The notes below the pieces were generated by a model that was not told where the DNA came from, did no database searches, and saw only the letters and a list, made by a program, of their open reading frames with translations. Shown in pieces: positions 1-8,400 of a DNA stretch of 40,272 nt (positions within the stretch are counted from its first letter, which is position 1; the number at the start of each line of letters is the position of its first letter). Location of the stretch: the NCBI RefSeq assembly GCF_009709675.1, contig NZ_WMLB01000002.1, forward strand, positions 1 through 40,272, read 5' to 3'. This DNA is from Agromyces bracchium (GTDB lineage: Bacteria > Actinomycetota > Actinomycetes > Actinomycetales > Microbacteriaceae). Position numbers and translations under genes: made by a program.

Positions 1-58
1 CACTCGGAGCCACCAGCCACAGCCCACCAGCATCAGGCTGCGAACGCCATCCTCACAG

Positions 59-1294
59 TCAGTCCAGTGCGTCGGCCGACGCGGCGAGCTCGGACGAGCG
101 ACCGAGGTCCTGAGGGTCCGCCGCGGCGTCGAGCGCGGCCATGAGGTCGGCCGTCAGGTCGTCGACGTGCTCGAGCCCGATCGAGAGACGCACGACCCCG
201 CCGTCGGGCTTGGCGTGCGCCGCGACGGGCCGGTGCGTGAGGGACGCGGGGTGCTGGACGAGCGAGTCGACGCCGCCGAGCGAGACCGCGTGCGTCACGA
301 GCCGGCACGCCTCGGTGAACCGGCACGCCGCGTCGAAGCCGCCCGCGAGCTCGATCGCGATGATCGATCCGGGTCCGGCGAGCTGGCGCCCGATCAGCCC
401 CTGCGGGTCCTGCCCAGGCAGGCCGGGGTAGCGGACCCGCGCCACCGCGGGATGCGCCTCGAGGCGGCGCGCGAGCTCGCCGGCCGTCTCCTGCTGCGCG
501 CGCACGCGCACGGGCAGGGTGCGGATGCCGCGGTGGAGCAGGTACGCACCCATCGGGTGCAACAGGCCGCCGGTCAGGGCGCGCACCCGCCGCAGGCGCT
601 CGACCCATTCGATCGGGCCGGCGACGACGCCGCCCATGGCGTCGCCGTGACCGCCGAGGTACTTGGTCGCACTGTGCAGCACGAGCGTCGCACCGTGCTC
701 GAGCGGACGCTGGAGCACCGGGGTCGCGAAGGTGTTGTCGACGAGGAGCGGCACGCTGCCCGCGGCATCCGCCACCCGTCGCAGGTCGAGGAGCTCGAGC
801 GTCGGGTTCGCCGGCGTCTCGACGATGACGAGCCCCGTGTCGGGGCGGATGGCGGCGGCGATGCCGTCGACGTCGGTCCAGGTGACGCTGGTGCCGAGCA
901 GGCCGCTCTCGAGCACGTGGTCGCTGCCGCCGTAGAGCGGCCGGACGGCGACGACGTGCGGCGTGCCGGCCGTGGTCGCGGCGATGAGCGTCGCGGCGAG
1001 GGCGGCCATGCCGCTCGCGAAGGCGACCGAGCCCTCGGCGCCCTCGAGGTCGGCGAGCGCGGTCTCGAAGCGGGCGACACCGGGGTGCCAGAGCCGCTGG
1101 TACACCGCGGAGCGGCCCTCGGTCAGGCAGCCGCCGGTCGCGAGCTCCTCATACGACATTCCACCGTTCTCGACGTCGCCGAGCGGGTTCGTCGTGGAAA
1201 GATCGATGGTGGGAACGTGGGAGCCCTGCTCGCGCACCCCCTCCATTCCAGCGTGGACGGCACGGGTCTCGAGGTTCGACGACGGTGTCAGCAT
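59..1294 (-). CDS. PLP-dependent trans-sulfuration enzyme (cystathionine/methionine gamma-lyase family)
   Basis: This 411-residue protein belongs to the Cys/Met metabolism PLP enzyme family. Its members form or cleave C-S bonds in cystathionine, homocysteine or methionine in the cytoplasm. The PLP-lysine motif HSATKYLGGHGD is present (about residues 207-218), as are an SVAFASGMAA phosphate-binding segment and the DNTFATP motif just before it. Length is normal for the family. Start: the ATG is preceded by TAGCCT (reverse complement of 1301-1306) with a 6-base gap, so the mRNA is probably leaderless. The gene is divergent from an Lrp/AsnC regulator, an arrangement that often marks an amino-acid-degrading enzyme with its own regulator. 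A gamma-lyase is therefore somewhat likelier than a synthase, but the exact substrate cannot be read from the sequence. Confidence 0.9.
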   Translation of the reverse strand: MLTPSSNLETRAVHAGMEGVREQGSHVPTIDLSTTNPLGDVENGGMSYEELATGGCLTEGRSAVYQRLWHPGVARFETALADLEGAEGSVAFASGMAALAATLIAATTAGTPHVVAVRPLYGGSDHVLESGLLGTSVTWTDVDGIAAAIRPDTGLVIVETPANPTLELLDLRRVADAAGSVPLLVDNTFATPVLQRPLEHGATLVLHSATKYLGGHGDAMGGVVAGPIEWVERLRRVRALTGGLLHPMGAYLLHRGIRTLPVRVRAQQETAGELARRLEAHPAVARVRYPGLPGQDPQGLIGRQLAGPGSIIAIELAGGFDAACRFTEACRLVTHAVSLGGVDSLVQHPASLTHRPVAAHAKPDGGVVRLSIGLEHVDDLTADLMAALDAAADPQDLGRSSELAASADALD

Positions 1295-1300
1295 GCGAGC

Positions 1301-1306
1301 AGGCTA
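1301..1306 (-). promoter_or_regulatory. -10 element of a probable leaderless promoter for the PLP enzyme
   Basis: The minus strand reads TAGCCT, then 6 bases, then the ATG at 1294. This spacing puts the transcription start at or next to the start codon. The same layout recurs at several other genes in this window. Confidence 0.55.
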
Positions 1307-1330
1307 CAGAATCTGTGACCAGTTCGGGTG

Positions 1331-1376
1331 TCTTGCGAAGAAGCTTGCGATTCCTAGAGAATTCTTGCAGAAGCTT
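1331..1376. promoter_or_regulatory. Direct-repeat operator candidate between PLP enzyme and Lrp regulator
   Basis: Two near-identical elements, TCTTGCGAAGAAGCTT (1331-1346) and TCTTGCAGAAGCTT (1363-1376), start 32 bp apart, about three helical turns. They lie in the 108-bp divergent intergenic region and are AT-richer than their surroundings. Lrp/AsnC proteins bind as multimers to phased sites, so this is a plausible target of the adjacent regulator; that link is inference. Confidence 0.45.
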
Positions 1377-1402
1377 CACGCTCGACCGAGAGGATCTCGA
1401 CC

Positions 1403-1879
1403 ATGGCGCAGAAAGCGGAACTCGACCGGGTCGATCGGGCCCTGCTCACGGCGTTGTCGAAGAACGCGCGGGCATCAGGTGCAGCGCTCGCCGCCGAGGT
1501 GGGCGTCGCCGAGTCCACGGTGTCGCTCCGCCTCCGCCGGCTGCAGAGCCTCGGCACCATCCGCGGCTACCGGGTCGACGTCGACCTCGCCTCCCTGGGC
1601 GTCTCGCTGCAGGCGCTGATCGCCATCCGGCTCGTCAAGCACGACCGCAGCGAGATCGACGCGTTCCGGAACGCCGTGCCGCACCTGCCCGGCGTGATCG
1701 GCGTCTTCCACATGGCCGGCGCCGAGGACTACCTGCTCCACGTCGCTGCGCGCGACGCGGAGGAACTGCGCGAGTTCGTCCTCGCCCACCTCACCGGGCA
1801 CCCGGCCGTCGCCCACACCGAGACGAACCTCATCTTCGAGCACGCAGAGGGCGACGGCTGGCAGAAGCTCGTCGGCTGA
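1403..1879 (+). CDS. Lrp/AsnC family transcriptional regulator
   Basis: This 158-residue protein has the standard Lrp/AsnC layout. An N-terminal winged helix-turn-helix (about residues 5-55) includes LDRVDRALLTALSKNARASG and a recognition helix around AESTVSLRLRRLQSLG. A C-terminal RAM/effector domain contains GVIGVFHMAGAEDYLLHVAA. Such regulators sense amino acids and usually control a divergent metabolic gene, here the PLP enzyme. An AGAGGA ribosome binding site sits about ten bases before the ATG. Two phased repeats upstream are candidate operators. The effector is unknown, and autoregulation is likely from the family but not shown. Confidence 0.92.
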   Translation: MAQKAELDRVDRALLTALSKNARASGAALAAEVGVAESTVSLRLRRLQSLGTIRGYRVDVDLASLGVSLQALIAIRLVKHDRSEIDAFRNAVPHLPGVIGVFHMAGAEDYLLHVAARDAEELREFVLAHLTGHPAVAHTETNLIFEHAEGDGWQKLVG

Positions 1880-1973
1880 GCGCGCTCGCGCGGCGACCAC
1901 CGCAGGCGCCGTTCGGCGCTCCGAAATGCTGCCAATCGGGTCGCCGGGCGCGACGCCGCGCCATCCGGCCCAC

Positions 1974-2001
1974 TAGCCTTTCGCAGGGCCCGGCCGGGCC
2001 C
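1974..2001 (+). promoter_or_regulatory. Promoter -10 followed by a 16-bp perfect palindrome ahead of the VIT gene
   Basis: TAGCCT (1974-1979) is a good -10 hexamer. The transcript would begin about where the perfect palindrome GGGCCCGGCCGGGCCC (1986-2001) starts. The palindrome could be an operator or a 5'-end hairpin of the roughly 90-base leader. It does not resemble a DtxR/IdeR iron box. Confidence 0.4.
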
Positions 2002-2077
2002 GACACACGCGACGACGCGGGCGCCCCGCAGCCGACGCACCGCGGCACGGCGCCTGCGACCCGATGGAGCCGACACC

Positions 2078-3193
2078 ATGACCGACGACGCAGCGCGCCC
2101 GCCTCGACCCGCACCGCCGGGCACGGCGGCCGAACGCGACCGCTGGCGGAGGTACCTCGCCGACGAGCGCGCCGAGGCGGCCGTCTACCGTGAGCTCGCC
2201 GCGCGTCGCGACGGCGAGGAGCGCGAGATCCTCTTGGCCCTTGCCGCCGCGGAGGGCCGCCACGAGGCGCACTGGCTGCGCCTGCTCGACGGCGACGAGA
2301 CGGGCATCCCGCGCGCTGACATCCGCACCCGGATGCTCGGCGGCCTCGCCCGCCGATTCGGATCGATCTTCGTGCTCGCGCTCGCCCAGCGCGCGGAGGC
2401 CCGTTCGCCGTACTCGACCGACCCGCACGCGACCGCGGCGATGGCCGCCGACGAGCGCATCCACGGCGAGGTCGTCCGCGGACTCGCGGCGCGCGGCCGC
2501 CGCCGTCTCGCCGGCACGTTCCGTGCCGCCGTCTTCGGGGCCAACGACGGACTCGTGTCGAACCTCGCGCTCGTGCTCGGCATCGGCGCCACCGGCGTGC
2601 CCGCGCCGGTCGTGCTCTTCACCGGCATCGCCGGCCTCCTCGCGGGCGCGCTGTCGATGGGCGCGGGGGAGTACGTGTCCGTCCGCTCGCAGCGCGAGCT
2701 CCTCGAGGCATCCGCACCCGACCCCGGCGCGCGCGACGCGCTCGGCGACCTCGACCTCGATGCGAACGAGCTCGCGCTCGTCTACCGCGCGAGGGGGATG
2801 GCCCCGGACGAGGCCGTCGACCAGGCGGCCCTCGTGCTGGCGCGCGTGCAGGCCGCCGAGCGCCAGTCGGCGCCCACCGACGCGATCGGCACGCTCGAAC
2901 ACGACGACGAGGCCATCGGCACCGGCATGAGCGCCGCGATCTCGAGCTTCCTGTTCTTCGCCTCCGGTGCGCTCATCCCGGTACTCCCGTGGCTGTTCGG
3001 GATGTCCGGACTCGCCGCGACCGTCACGGCCACGGTGCTCGTGAGCATCGCCCTCCTGCTGACCGGGGCGACCGTGGGCCTCCTCTCGGGCGCATCGCCG
3101 CTGAAGCGGGCGCTCCGGCAGCTCGGCATCGGCCTCGGCGCAGCGGCGGTCACCTACGCGCTCGGGCTCGCGTTCGGGACGACCATCGGGTAG
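2078..3193 (+). CDS. Ferritin-like plus VIT1/CCC1-type membrane protein (iron/manganese transport)
   Basis: This 371-residue protein has two parts. The N-terminal half (about 20-145) is a ferritin/rubrerythrin-like helical domain rich in E and H, with motifs such as ADERAEAAVYREL, AAAEGRHEAHW and AADERIHGEVV that can bind a di-iron centre. The C-terminal half is a VIT/CCC1 membrane domain. It begins with FGANDGLVSNLALVLG, continues with AGALSMGAGEYVSVRSQRE and ends in three hydrophobic segments. Related erythrin-VIT proteins export iron or manganese from the cytoplasm and protect against oxidative stress. The start has a GGAG site seven bases upstream. It stands alone, with no regulator nearby. 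Metal specificity cannot be told from the sequence. Confidence 0.88.
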   Translation: MTDDAARPPRPAPPGTAAERDRWRRYLADERAEAAVYRELAARRDGEEREILLALAAAEGRHEAHWLRLLDGDETGIPRADIRTRMLGGLARRFGSIFVLALAQRAEARSPYSTDPHATAAMAADERIHGEVVRGLAARGRRRLAGTFRAAVFGANDGLVSNLALVLGIGATGVPAPVVLFTGIAGLLAGALSMGAGEYVSVRSQRELLEASAPDPGARDALGDLDLDANELALVYRARGMAPDEAVDQAALVLARVQAAERQSAPTDAIGTLEHDDEAIGTGMSAAISSFLFFASGALIPVLPWLFGMSGLAATVTATVLVSIALLLTGATVGLLSGASPLKRALRQLGIGLGAAAVTYALGLAFGTTIG

Positions 3194-3202
3194 CGCTCGG
3201 GG

Positions 3203-3238
3203 GAGCGCGCCGAGCGCGCCGAGCGCGCCGAGCGCGCC
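3203..3238. repeat. Four perfect tandem copies of GAGCGCGCC
   Basis: The 9-bp unit GAGCGCGCC occurs four times head to tail at 3203-3211, 3212-3220, 3221-3229 and 3230-3238, starting nine bases after the VIT stop codon. It lies between two convergent genes. It may be a simple slippage repeat; each unit contains a self-complementary GCGCGC-like core that could fold in RNA. Confidence 0.85.
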
Positions 3239-3286
3239 GTCCGTGCGGTCGGTACGGGCCGCTCAGCGGATCGTACGCCCGCCCGC

Positions 3287-4159
3287 TCAGCCGGCCGGAG
3301 CCGTCACGAAGTCGATGAGTTCCTCCACGCGCCCGAGGAGGGCCGGTTCGAGGTCGCCGTACCCCCGCACCTGGCCGAGGATGCGCTGCCACGCGCGGGC
3401 GATGTCGGCCTGCTCTTCGTGCGGCCAGCCGAACGCGGCGCACACCCCGTGCTTCCACGAGGTGCCGCGCGGGATCACCGGCCACGCGTCACGGCCGACG
3501 CGGGCGGGCTTCACTCCCTGCCAGACGTCGATGAACGGATGGCCGACCACGAGCACGTGATCCCGGTGCCGTCCGCGCATGACCGCGTCGGCGATGCGCT
3601 GCTCCTTCGAGCCCTGGACGAGGTGATCGACGAGCACGCCCACCCGGCGGCCCGGTCCCGGCTCGAACTCGTCGAGGATCGCGGCCAGGTCGTCGACGCC
3701 CTCGAGGTACTCGACCACGACGCCCTCGACCCGCAGGTCGGCGCCCCAGATCTTCTCGACCAGCTCGGCGTCGTGGCGACCCTCCACGAAGATCCGGCTC
3801 GGGAGCGCGACCTTCGCCGGGCGCCCGGGTTCGACGGCGAACGATCCCGACGCCGTTCGGACTCGCCCCTGCGGCGCGGCCGCCTTCGGCGCGACCAGGC
3901 GCACGGGCTCGCCGTCCACGAGGAAGCCGTGGCCGAGCGGGAACATGCGCGTGCGCCCGTTCCGGTCCTCGAGCGTCACCGTCTGCTTCTCGACCGCGAC
4001 CACGGCGCCGCAGTAGCCGTCGGCCGCGAGCTCGACCACCAGGTCGCGGGTCGCCGGCACCTCGGGGATCGTGCGGCGCCCGGCTGCGCGCCAGTCGCCG
4101 GCGAGGACGTCCTGTCCGTAGCGGTCGGGTTCGAATCGATCGTTCGTGGCTGGGGGCAC
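3287..4159 (-). CDS. DUF3097 family protein
   Basis: I recognise this 290-residue protein as a DUF3097 member, a family typical of actinobacteria and of unknown function. It has an N-terminal part with ADGYCGAVVAVEKQTVTLEDR, a basic linker, then a segment resembling a Toprim fold: FVEGRHDAELVEKIWG (conserved glutamate) followed by GVLVDH. A C-terminal region contains HPFIDVWQGVKP and RGTSWKHGVCAAFGW. The Toprim resemblance suggests nucleic-acid metabolism, but that is inference. Start: GTG at 4159 is preceded by TAGCCT with a 6-base gap, which favours a leaderless start. It is convergent with the VIT gene. Confidence 0.85.
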   Translation of the reverse strand: MPPATNDRFEPDRYGQDVLAGDWRAAGRRTIPEVPATRDLVVELAADGYCGAVVAVEKQTVTLEDRNGRTRMFPLGHGFLVDGEPVRLVAPKAAAPQGRVRTASGSFAVEPGRPAKVALPSRIFVEGRHDAELVEKIWGADLRVEGVVVEYLEGVDDLAAILDEFEPGPGRRVGVLVDHLVQGSKEQRIADAVMRGRHRDHVLVVGHPFIDVWQGVKPARVGRDAWPVIPRGTSWKHGVCAAFGWPHEEQADIARAWQRILGQVRGYGDLEPALLGRVEELIDFVTAPAG

Positions 4160-4165
4160 CTGGCG

Positions 4166-4171
4166 AGGCTA
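4166..4171 (-). promoter_or_regulatory. -10 element of a probable leaderless promoter for DUF3097
   Basis: The minus strand reads TAGCCT, six bases, then GTG at 4159, the same geometry as at the PLP gene. Confidence 0.5.
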
Positions 4172-4217
4172 GCGAATCGATCGCGACGGCCCGCGTCGAC
4201 ACGGCGGGGACGGGGAC

Positions 4218-5378
4218 TCACGTGGGTGCCGGAGCCCGGCGTACGAGGCCGGCTGTCCACGCCGCCCCCGCGAAGGCGATGCCGGCGGCGAGCGCGAACG
4301 CCCAGGGGATGCCGAACGGTGCGGCGACGAGCCCGAGCGCGATCGGGCCGATGCCGAGGCCCAGGTCGAGCGCGGCGCTGGCGGTGCCCGACGCGATGCC
4401 GCGTTCGGACGGTGATGCGGTGGCGAAGACCGCGGCGAAGAAGGCGGGTGTCGTGAAGGTGATGCCGATCCCCATGAGGACGACGCCGACGAGCAGCCCG
4501 ATCCAGTCCTGCCATGCGGCGATGACGACGAGGCCGATCCCGATGACGACGAGCGAGCCGGCGGCGAGCGGGAGCGACGGGAGTCGATCGGGGACCCGGG
4601 CGAACGCGATGCGGCAGACGACGACGACGGCGCCATAGGCGAAGAGCGCGATGCTCGGCGAGGCGAGGTCGATTCGCTCGGCCCACAGCGTCGCGAACGC
4701 GATGAAGCCGCCGACGGCGGCGAGCGAACTGAGGAAGCCGATCGACGCGGGGATCGCCGGACGGTGGATGATCCGGATCCGGCTGCCGACCTCGGGCCCG
4801 GCGGTTCTCGTCTCGCCGACGAGGAACGCGAGCCCCACGGCGAGCACGGCGAGCGCGGTGCCGCCGAGCCAGACCGCGCGGAACCCCCCTGCCTCGAGCA
4901 GTGCCTGCCCGACGAGGGGTCCGAAGGCGATCCCGAGGTAGAGCCCGAGCGAGTTGTAGGACAGCGCCTCGCCCATGCGCGAGGCGGGGGCGAGGTCGGC
5001 GAGGGCCGCGAAGCCGGCCACGAAGAAGGCCGCCTCCGCGACGCCCGCGAGCAGTCGCAGCGCGACGATGACGGCGAGCTCGTCCGTCACCGTGAGCAGG
5101 ACGATCGAGAGTGCTGCGATCAGGGCTCCGCCGACGAGCATCGGGCGCCGGCCGAATCGGTCGGACGCACGACCGGCGAACGGTCGGAGCACGAGGGCCG
5201 AGACCGCGAACACCCCGACGGCGAGGCCGGCCGACGCCTCGTCTCCGCCGACCGGTCCGGTGACGTACAGGGGGAGCGCGAAGAGCGCGAGGCCGGCCGC
5301 CGTGAAGTACGCCAGCTCGGCGATCGAGAGCGCGATGAACGCGCGCGTGAAGAGCGGTTCCCGTGCCGATCCGGTCAC
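4218..5378 (-). CDS. MFS transporter
   Basis: This is a 386-residue major facilitator protein with about twelve hydrophobic segments spread over its whole length. The loop 2-3 signature appears as GRASDRFGRRPMLVGG (about residues 68-83). It most likely exports small molecules or drugs using the proton gradient, but the substrate is not readable. Start: GTG at 5378 has a strong AGGGGGTG site upstream. It lies 103 bases downstream of dnaE2 on the same strand; a shared transcript is possible but nothing links the functions. Confidence 0.88.
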   Translation of the reverse strand: MTGSAREPLFTRAFIALSIAELAYFTAAGLALFALPLYVTGPVGGDEASAGLAVGVFAVSALVLRPFAGRASDRFGRRPMLVGGALIAALSIVLLTVTDELAVIVALRLLAGVAEAAFFVAGFAALADLAPASRMGEALSYNSLGLYLGIAFGPLVGQALLEAGGFRAVWLGGTALAVLAVGLAFLVGETRTAGPEVGSRIRIIHRPAIPASIGFLSSLAAVGGFIAFATLWAERIDLASPSIALFAYGAVVVVCRIAFARVPDRLPSLPLAAGSLVVIGIGLVVIAAWQDWIGLLVGVVLMGIGITFTTPAFFAAVFATASPSERGIASGTASAALDLGLGIGPIALGLVAAPFGIPWAFALAAGIAFAGAAWTAGLVRRAPAPT

Positions 5379-5481
5379 ATGGCCACCCCCTCGCGTGGGT
5401 TTCCGCTTCGCGTGTCCGGGCGATCATCGCCAGCGTATCGCCGGCCCGCTTCCGCCGCAGCCGGCGCGTCGCGCTCGTCGG

Positions 5482-8400
5482 TCAGCGGAAGTCGCGCGAG
5501 CGGTTCGTCGTCGACACCGTGAGGGGCTCGAAGCGGTCGGCGACGAGGTTCACGACCCCCTCGCGCGAGCGTTCGAGGATGCCGCGCACGACCATCGCGG
5601 GCGCCTCGCGGGCGATGCGGCGGTACCGGGTCCAGACGCCGACGCTCGCGATCACGTTGAGCGTGCCCGATTCGTCTTCGAGGTTCATGAAGGTGATGCC
5701 GCTCGCGGTCGCCGGCCGCTGCCGGTGGGTGACGACGCCGCCGACCTCGATGCGACGGCCGGACTCGGCCTCGCGCAGCAGGTCGATGCGCACGACGCCG
5801 CGCGCGTCCAGCCGCTCCCGCACGTGCCGGATCGGGTGGTCGTCGGGCGAGATGCCCGTCGCCCACAGGTCGTACACGACCTGCTCGGCGTCGTTCAGCA
5901 TCGGCAGCAGGGGCGGCTGGACGACGACGACCGCCCCCGGCAGGTAGTCGGCGCGGTCCTGCGCCGCCTCGCCCGCGAGCCACAGCGCCTGCCTGGGCTG
6001 CAGGTCGAAGCACTCGAACGCACCCGCCGCGGCGAGCGCCTCGAGCTGCGTCGCGTCGAGGTCGGCGCGGCGCGACAGGTCGGCCATGTCGCGGTACGGG
6101 CCGTGCGCGTCGCGCTCGGCGACGATGCGCTCGGCGACCTTCGCGCCGATCGAGGTGACGTCGGCGAGCCCGAGCCGCACGGCGAACGCGCCGTCGCGGC
6201 GGTGCTCGGCCGAACGGTCCGGCGCGTCGCGGTCGAACGGTCCGACGGGCGGCTGGGGCGCGTCGGCGCAGGCCGGCCTGCCGGTGGGGCGACGGATGCC
6301 GCGCGCCCCCGCCGGGCCAACCATCGCCGTGGGACCGGTCGTCGCCGTCTCATCGGAGCCCGACGCCCCGGTCGTGGCCGGTCGCGCCGCGGCATCCGTC
6401 GCCCCCGCACCGGCCGTCGCCGCCTCGCCGGCGTCGCGCGCCTCGAGCCCCGCGTGCACGCCCGAGCGCGCGAGGTCGGGCCTGAGCAGTTCGACCCCGT
6501 GCCGTCGGGCGTCGGCCGTGAGCGTGTGCGGCGAGTAGAAGCCCATCGGCTGGGCGCGCAGGAGCGCCGCGAGGAACGCGGCCGGGTAGTGCAGCTTCAG
6601 CCACGAGCTCGCGTAGACGAGCAGCCCGAAGCTGATGGCGTGGCTCTCGGCGAAGCCGAAGTTCGCGAACGCCTCGATCTTGGCGTAGATCGCGTCGGCG
6701 GTCTCGGCGTCGATGCCGTTGCGCTCCATGCCCGCGTAGAGCTTCGCGCGCAGCCGCTCGATCTTCTCGACGCCGCGCTTGGAGCCCATCGCGCGCCGCA
6801 GCAGGTCGGCGTCGGCCGCGTCGCAGTCGCCGACCGCGACGGCCATCTGCATGAGCTGCTCCTGGAAGAGCGGCACCCCGAGCGTGCGCCGCAGCACGGG
6901 CTCGAGCTTGGGGTGCAGGTAGCTCACCTGCTCCTCGCCCGTGCGGCGGCGGATGTACGGGTGCACCGCGCCGCCCTGCACCGGACCGGGGCGGATGAGG
7001 GCGATCTCGACGACGAGGTCGTAGAAGCAGCGCGGCAGCAGCCGGGGGAGCGTGCCCATCTGCGCACGCGACTCGACCTGGAACACCCCGATCGAGTCCG
7101 CCCGGCACAGCATGTCGTAGACCGCGGGCTCTTCCTTCGGGATCGTCGCGAGCTCCCACTCCTCGCCCGTGTGCTCGCGCACGAGGTCGAACGTGTACTG
7201 CAGCGCCGCGAGCATGCCGAGCCCGAGCAGGTCGAACTTCACGAGGCCCATCCAGGCGCAGTCGTCCTTGTCCCACTGCAGCACGGTGCGGTGCTCCATG
7301 CGCGCGTGCTCGATCGGGCACACCTCGCCGACGGGCCGATCGGTGAGCACCATGCCGCCCGAGTGGATGCCGAGGTGCCGCGGGAAGGTCAGCAACTGCT
7401 CGGCGAGCTCGATCACCGGGTCGGGGATGTCGTGGTCGTCGGTCTCGACCACCGACCCCCAGCGCTCGACCTGGCGCGACCACGCGTCCTGCTGGCCGGT
7501 CGAGTAGCCGAGCGCCTTCGCCATGTCGCGCACCGCGCCCTTCGGGCGGTAGCTGATCACGTTCGCGACCTGCGCGGCGTTGTGCCGACCGTACTTGCCG
7601 TAGACGTACTGGATGATCTCCTCGCGCCGGTCGGAGTCGAAGTCGACGTCGATGTCGGGCTCCTCGTCGCGCAGCGACGACAGGAACCGCTCGAACGGCA
7701 GCTCGTAGTAGATCGAGTCGACCCCGGTGATGTCGAGCACGTAGCAGACCGCCGAGTTCGCGGCCGACCCGCGACCCTGGCAGAGGATGCCGCGGCGGCG
7801 CGCCTCCTGCACGAGGTCGTGGACGATGAGGAAGTACCCGGGGAAGTCCTTCTGCTCGATCACGTCGAGCTCCTTCGCGAGTCGCTCGCGCACGTGCTCC
7901 GGCACGCCGGGGTATCGACGGTCGGCGCCCCGCCACACGAGCTCGCGCAGCCACGACATGGGCGTGTGCCCCTCGGGCACCTCCTGCCGGGGCAGGCGCG
8001 GGCGGGCGCTGCGCAGCCGGAACGACAGGTCGTGCGCGAGCGTCGCCGAGTGGGCGACGGCGCCGGGGTACCGGTCGAAGCGGGCGAGCATCTCGGCGCC
8101 CGAGCGCAGGTGCAGGCCGTCGGTCGCGGGCAGCCACCCGTCGAGCTCGTCGAGGCTCCGGCGCGCGCGCACCGCCGCGAGCGCGGACGCCAGCCGGTGC
8201 TCGCCGGGCGTCGCGTAGTGCACGGCGTTCGTCGCGAGCACGGGCAGGTGCGCGCGGGCGGCGAGTTCCGCGAGCGCGTCGTTGCGCACCTGGTCGAGCG
8301 GGTCGCCGTGGTCGGTCAGCTCGACGACCACGTGGTCGCGCCCGAACAGCGCGACGAGGCGGTCGAGCTCGCGCCACGCGGCATCCGCCCCGCCCTCGCC

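Noticed and set aside
3203..3238. Tandem GAGCGCGCC copies as a CRISPR or iteron origin
   Set aside because: No spacers, no cas or replication genes; most simply a slippage repeat.
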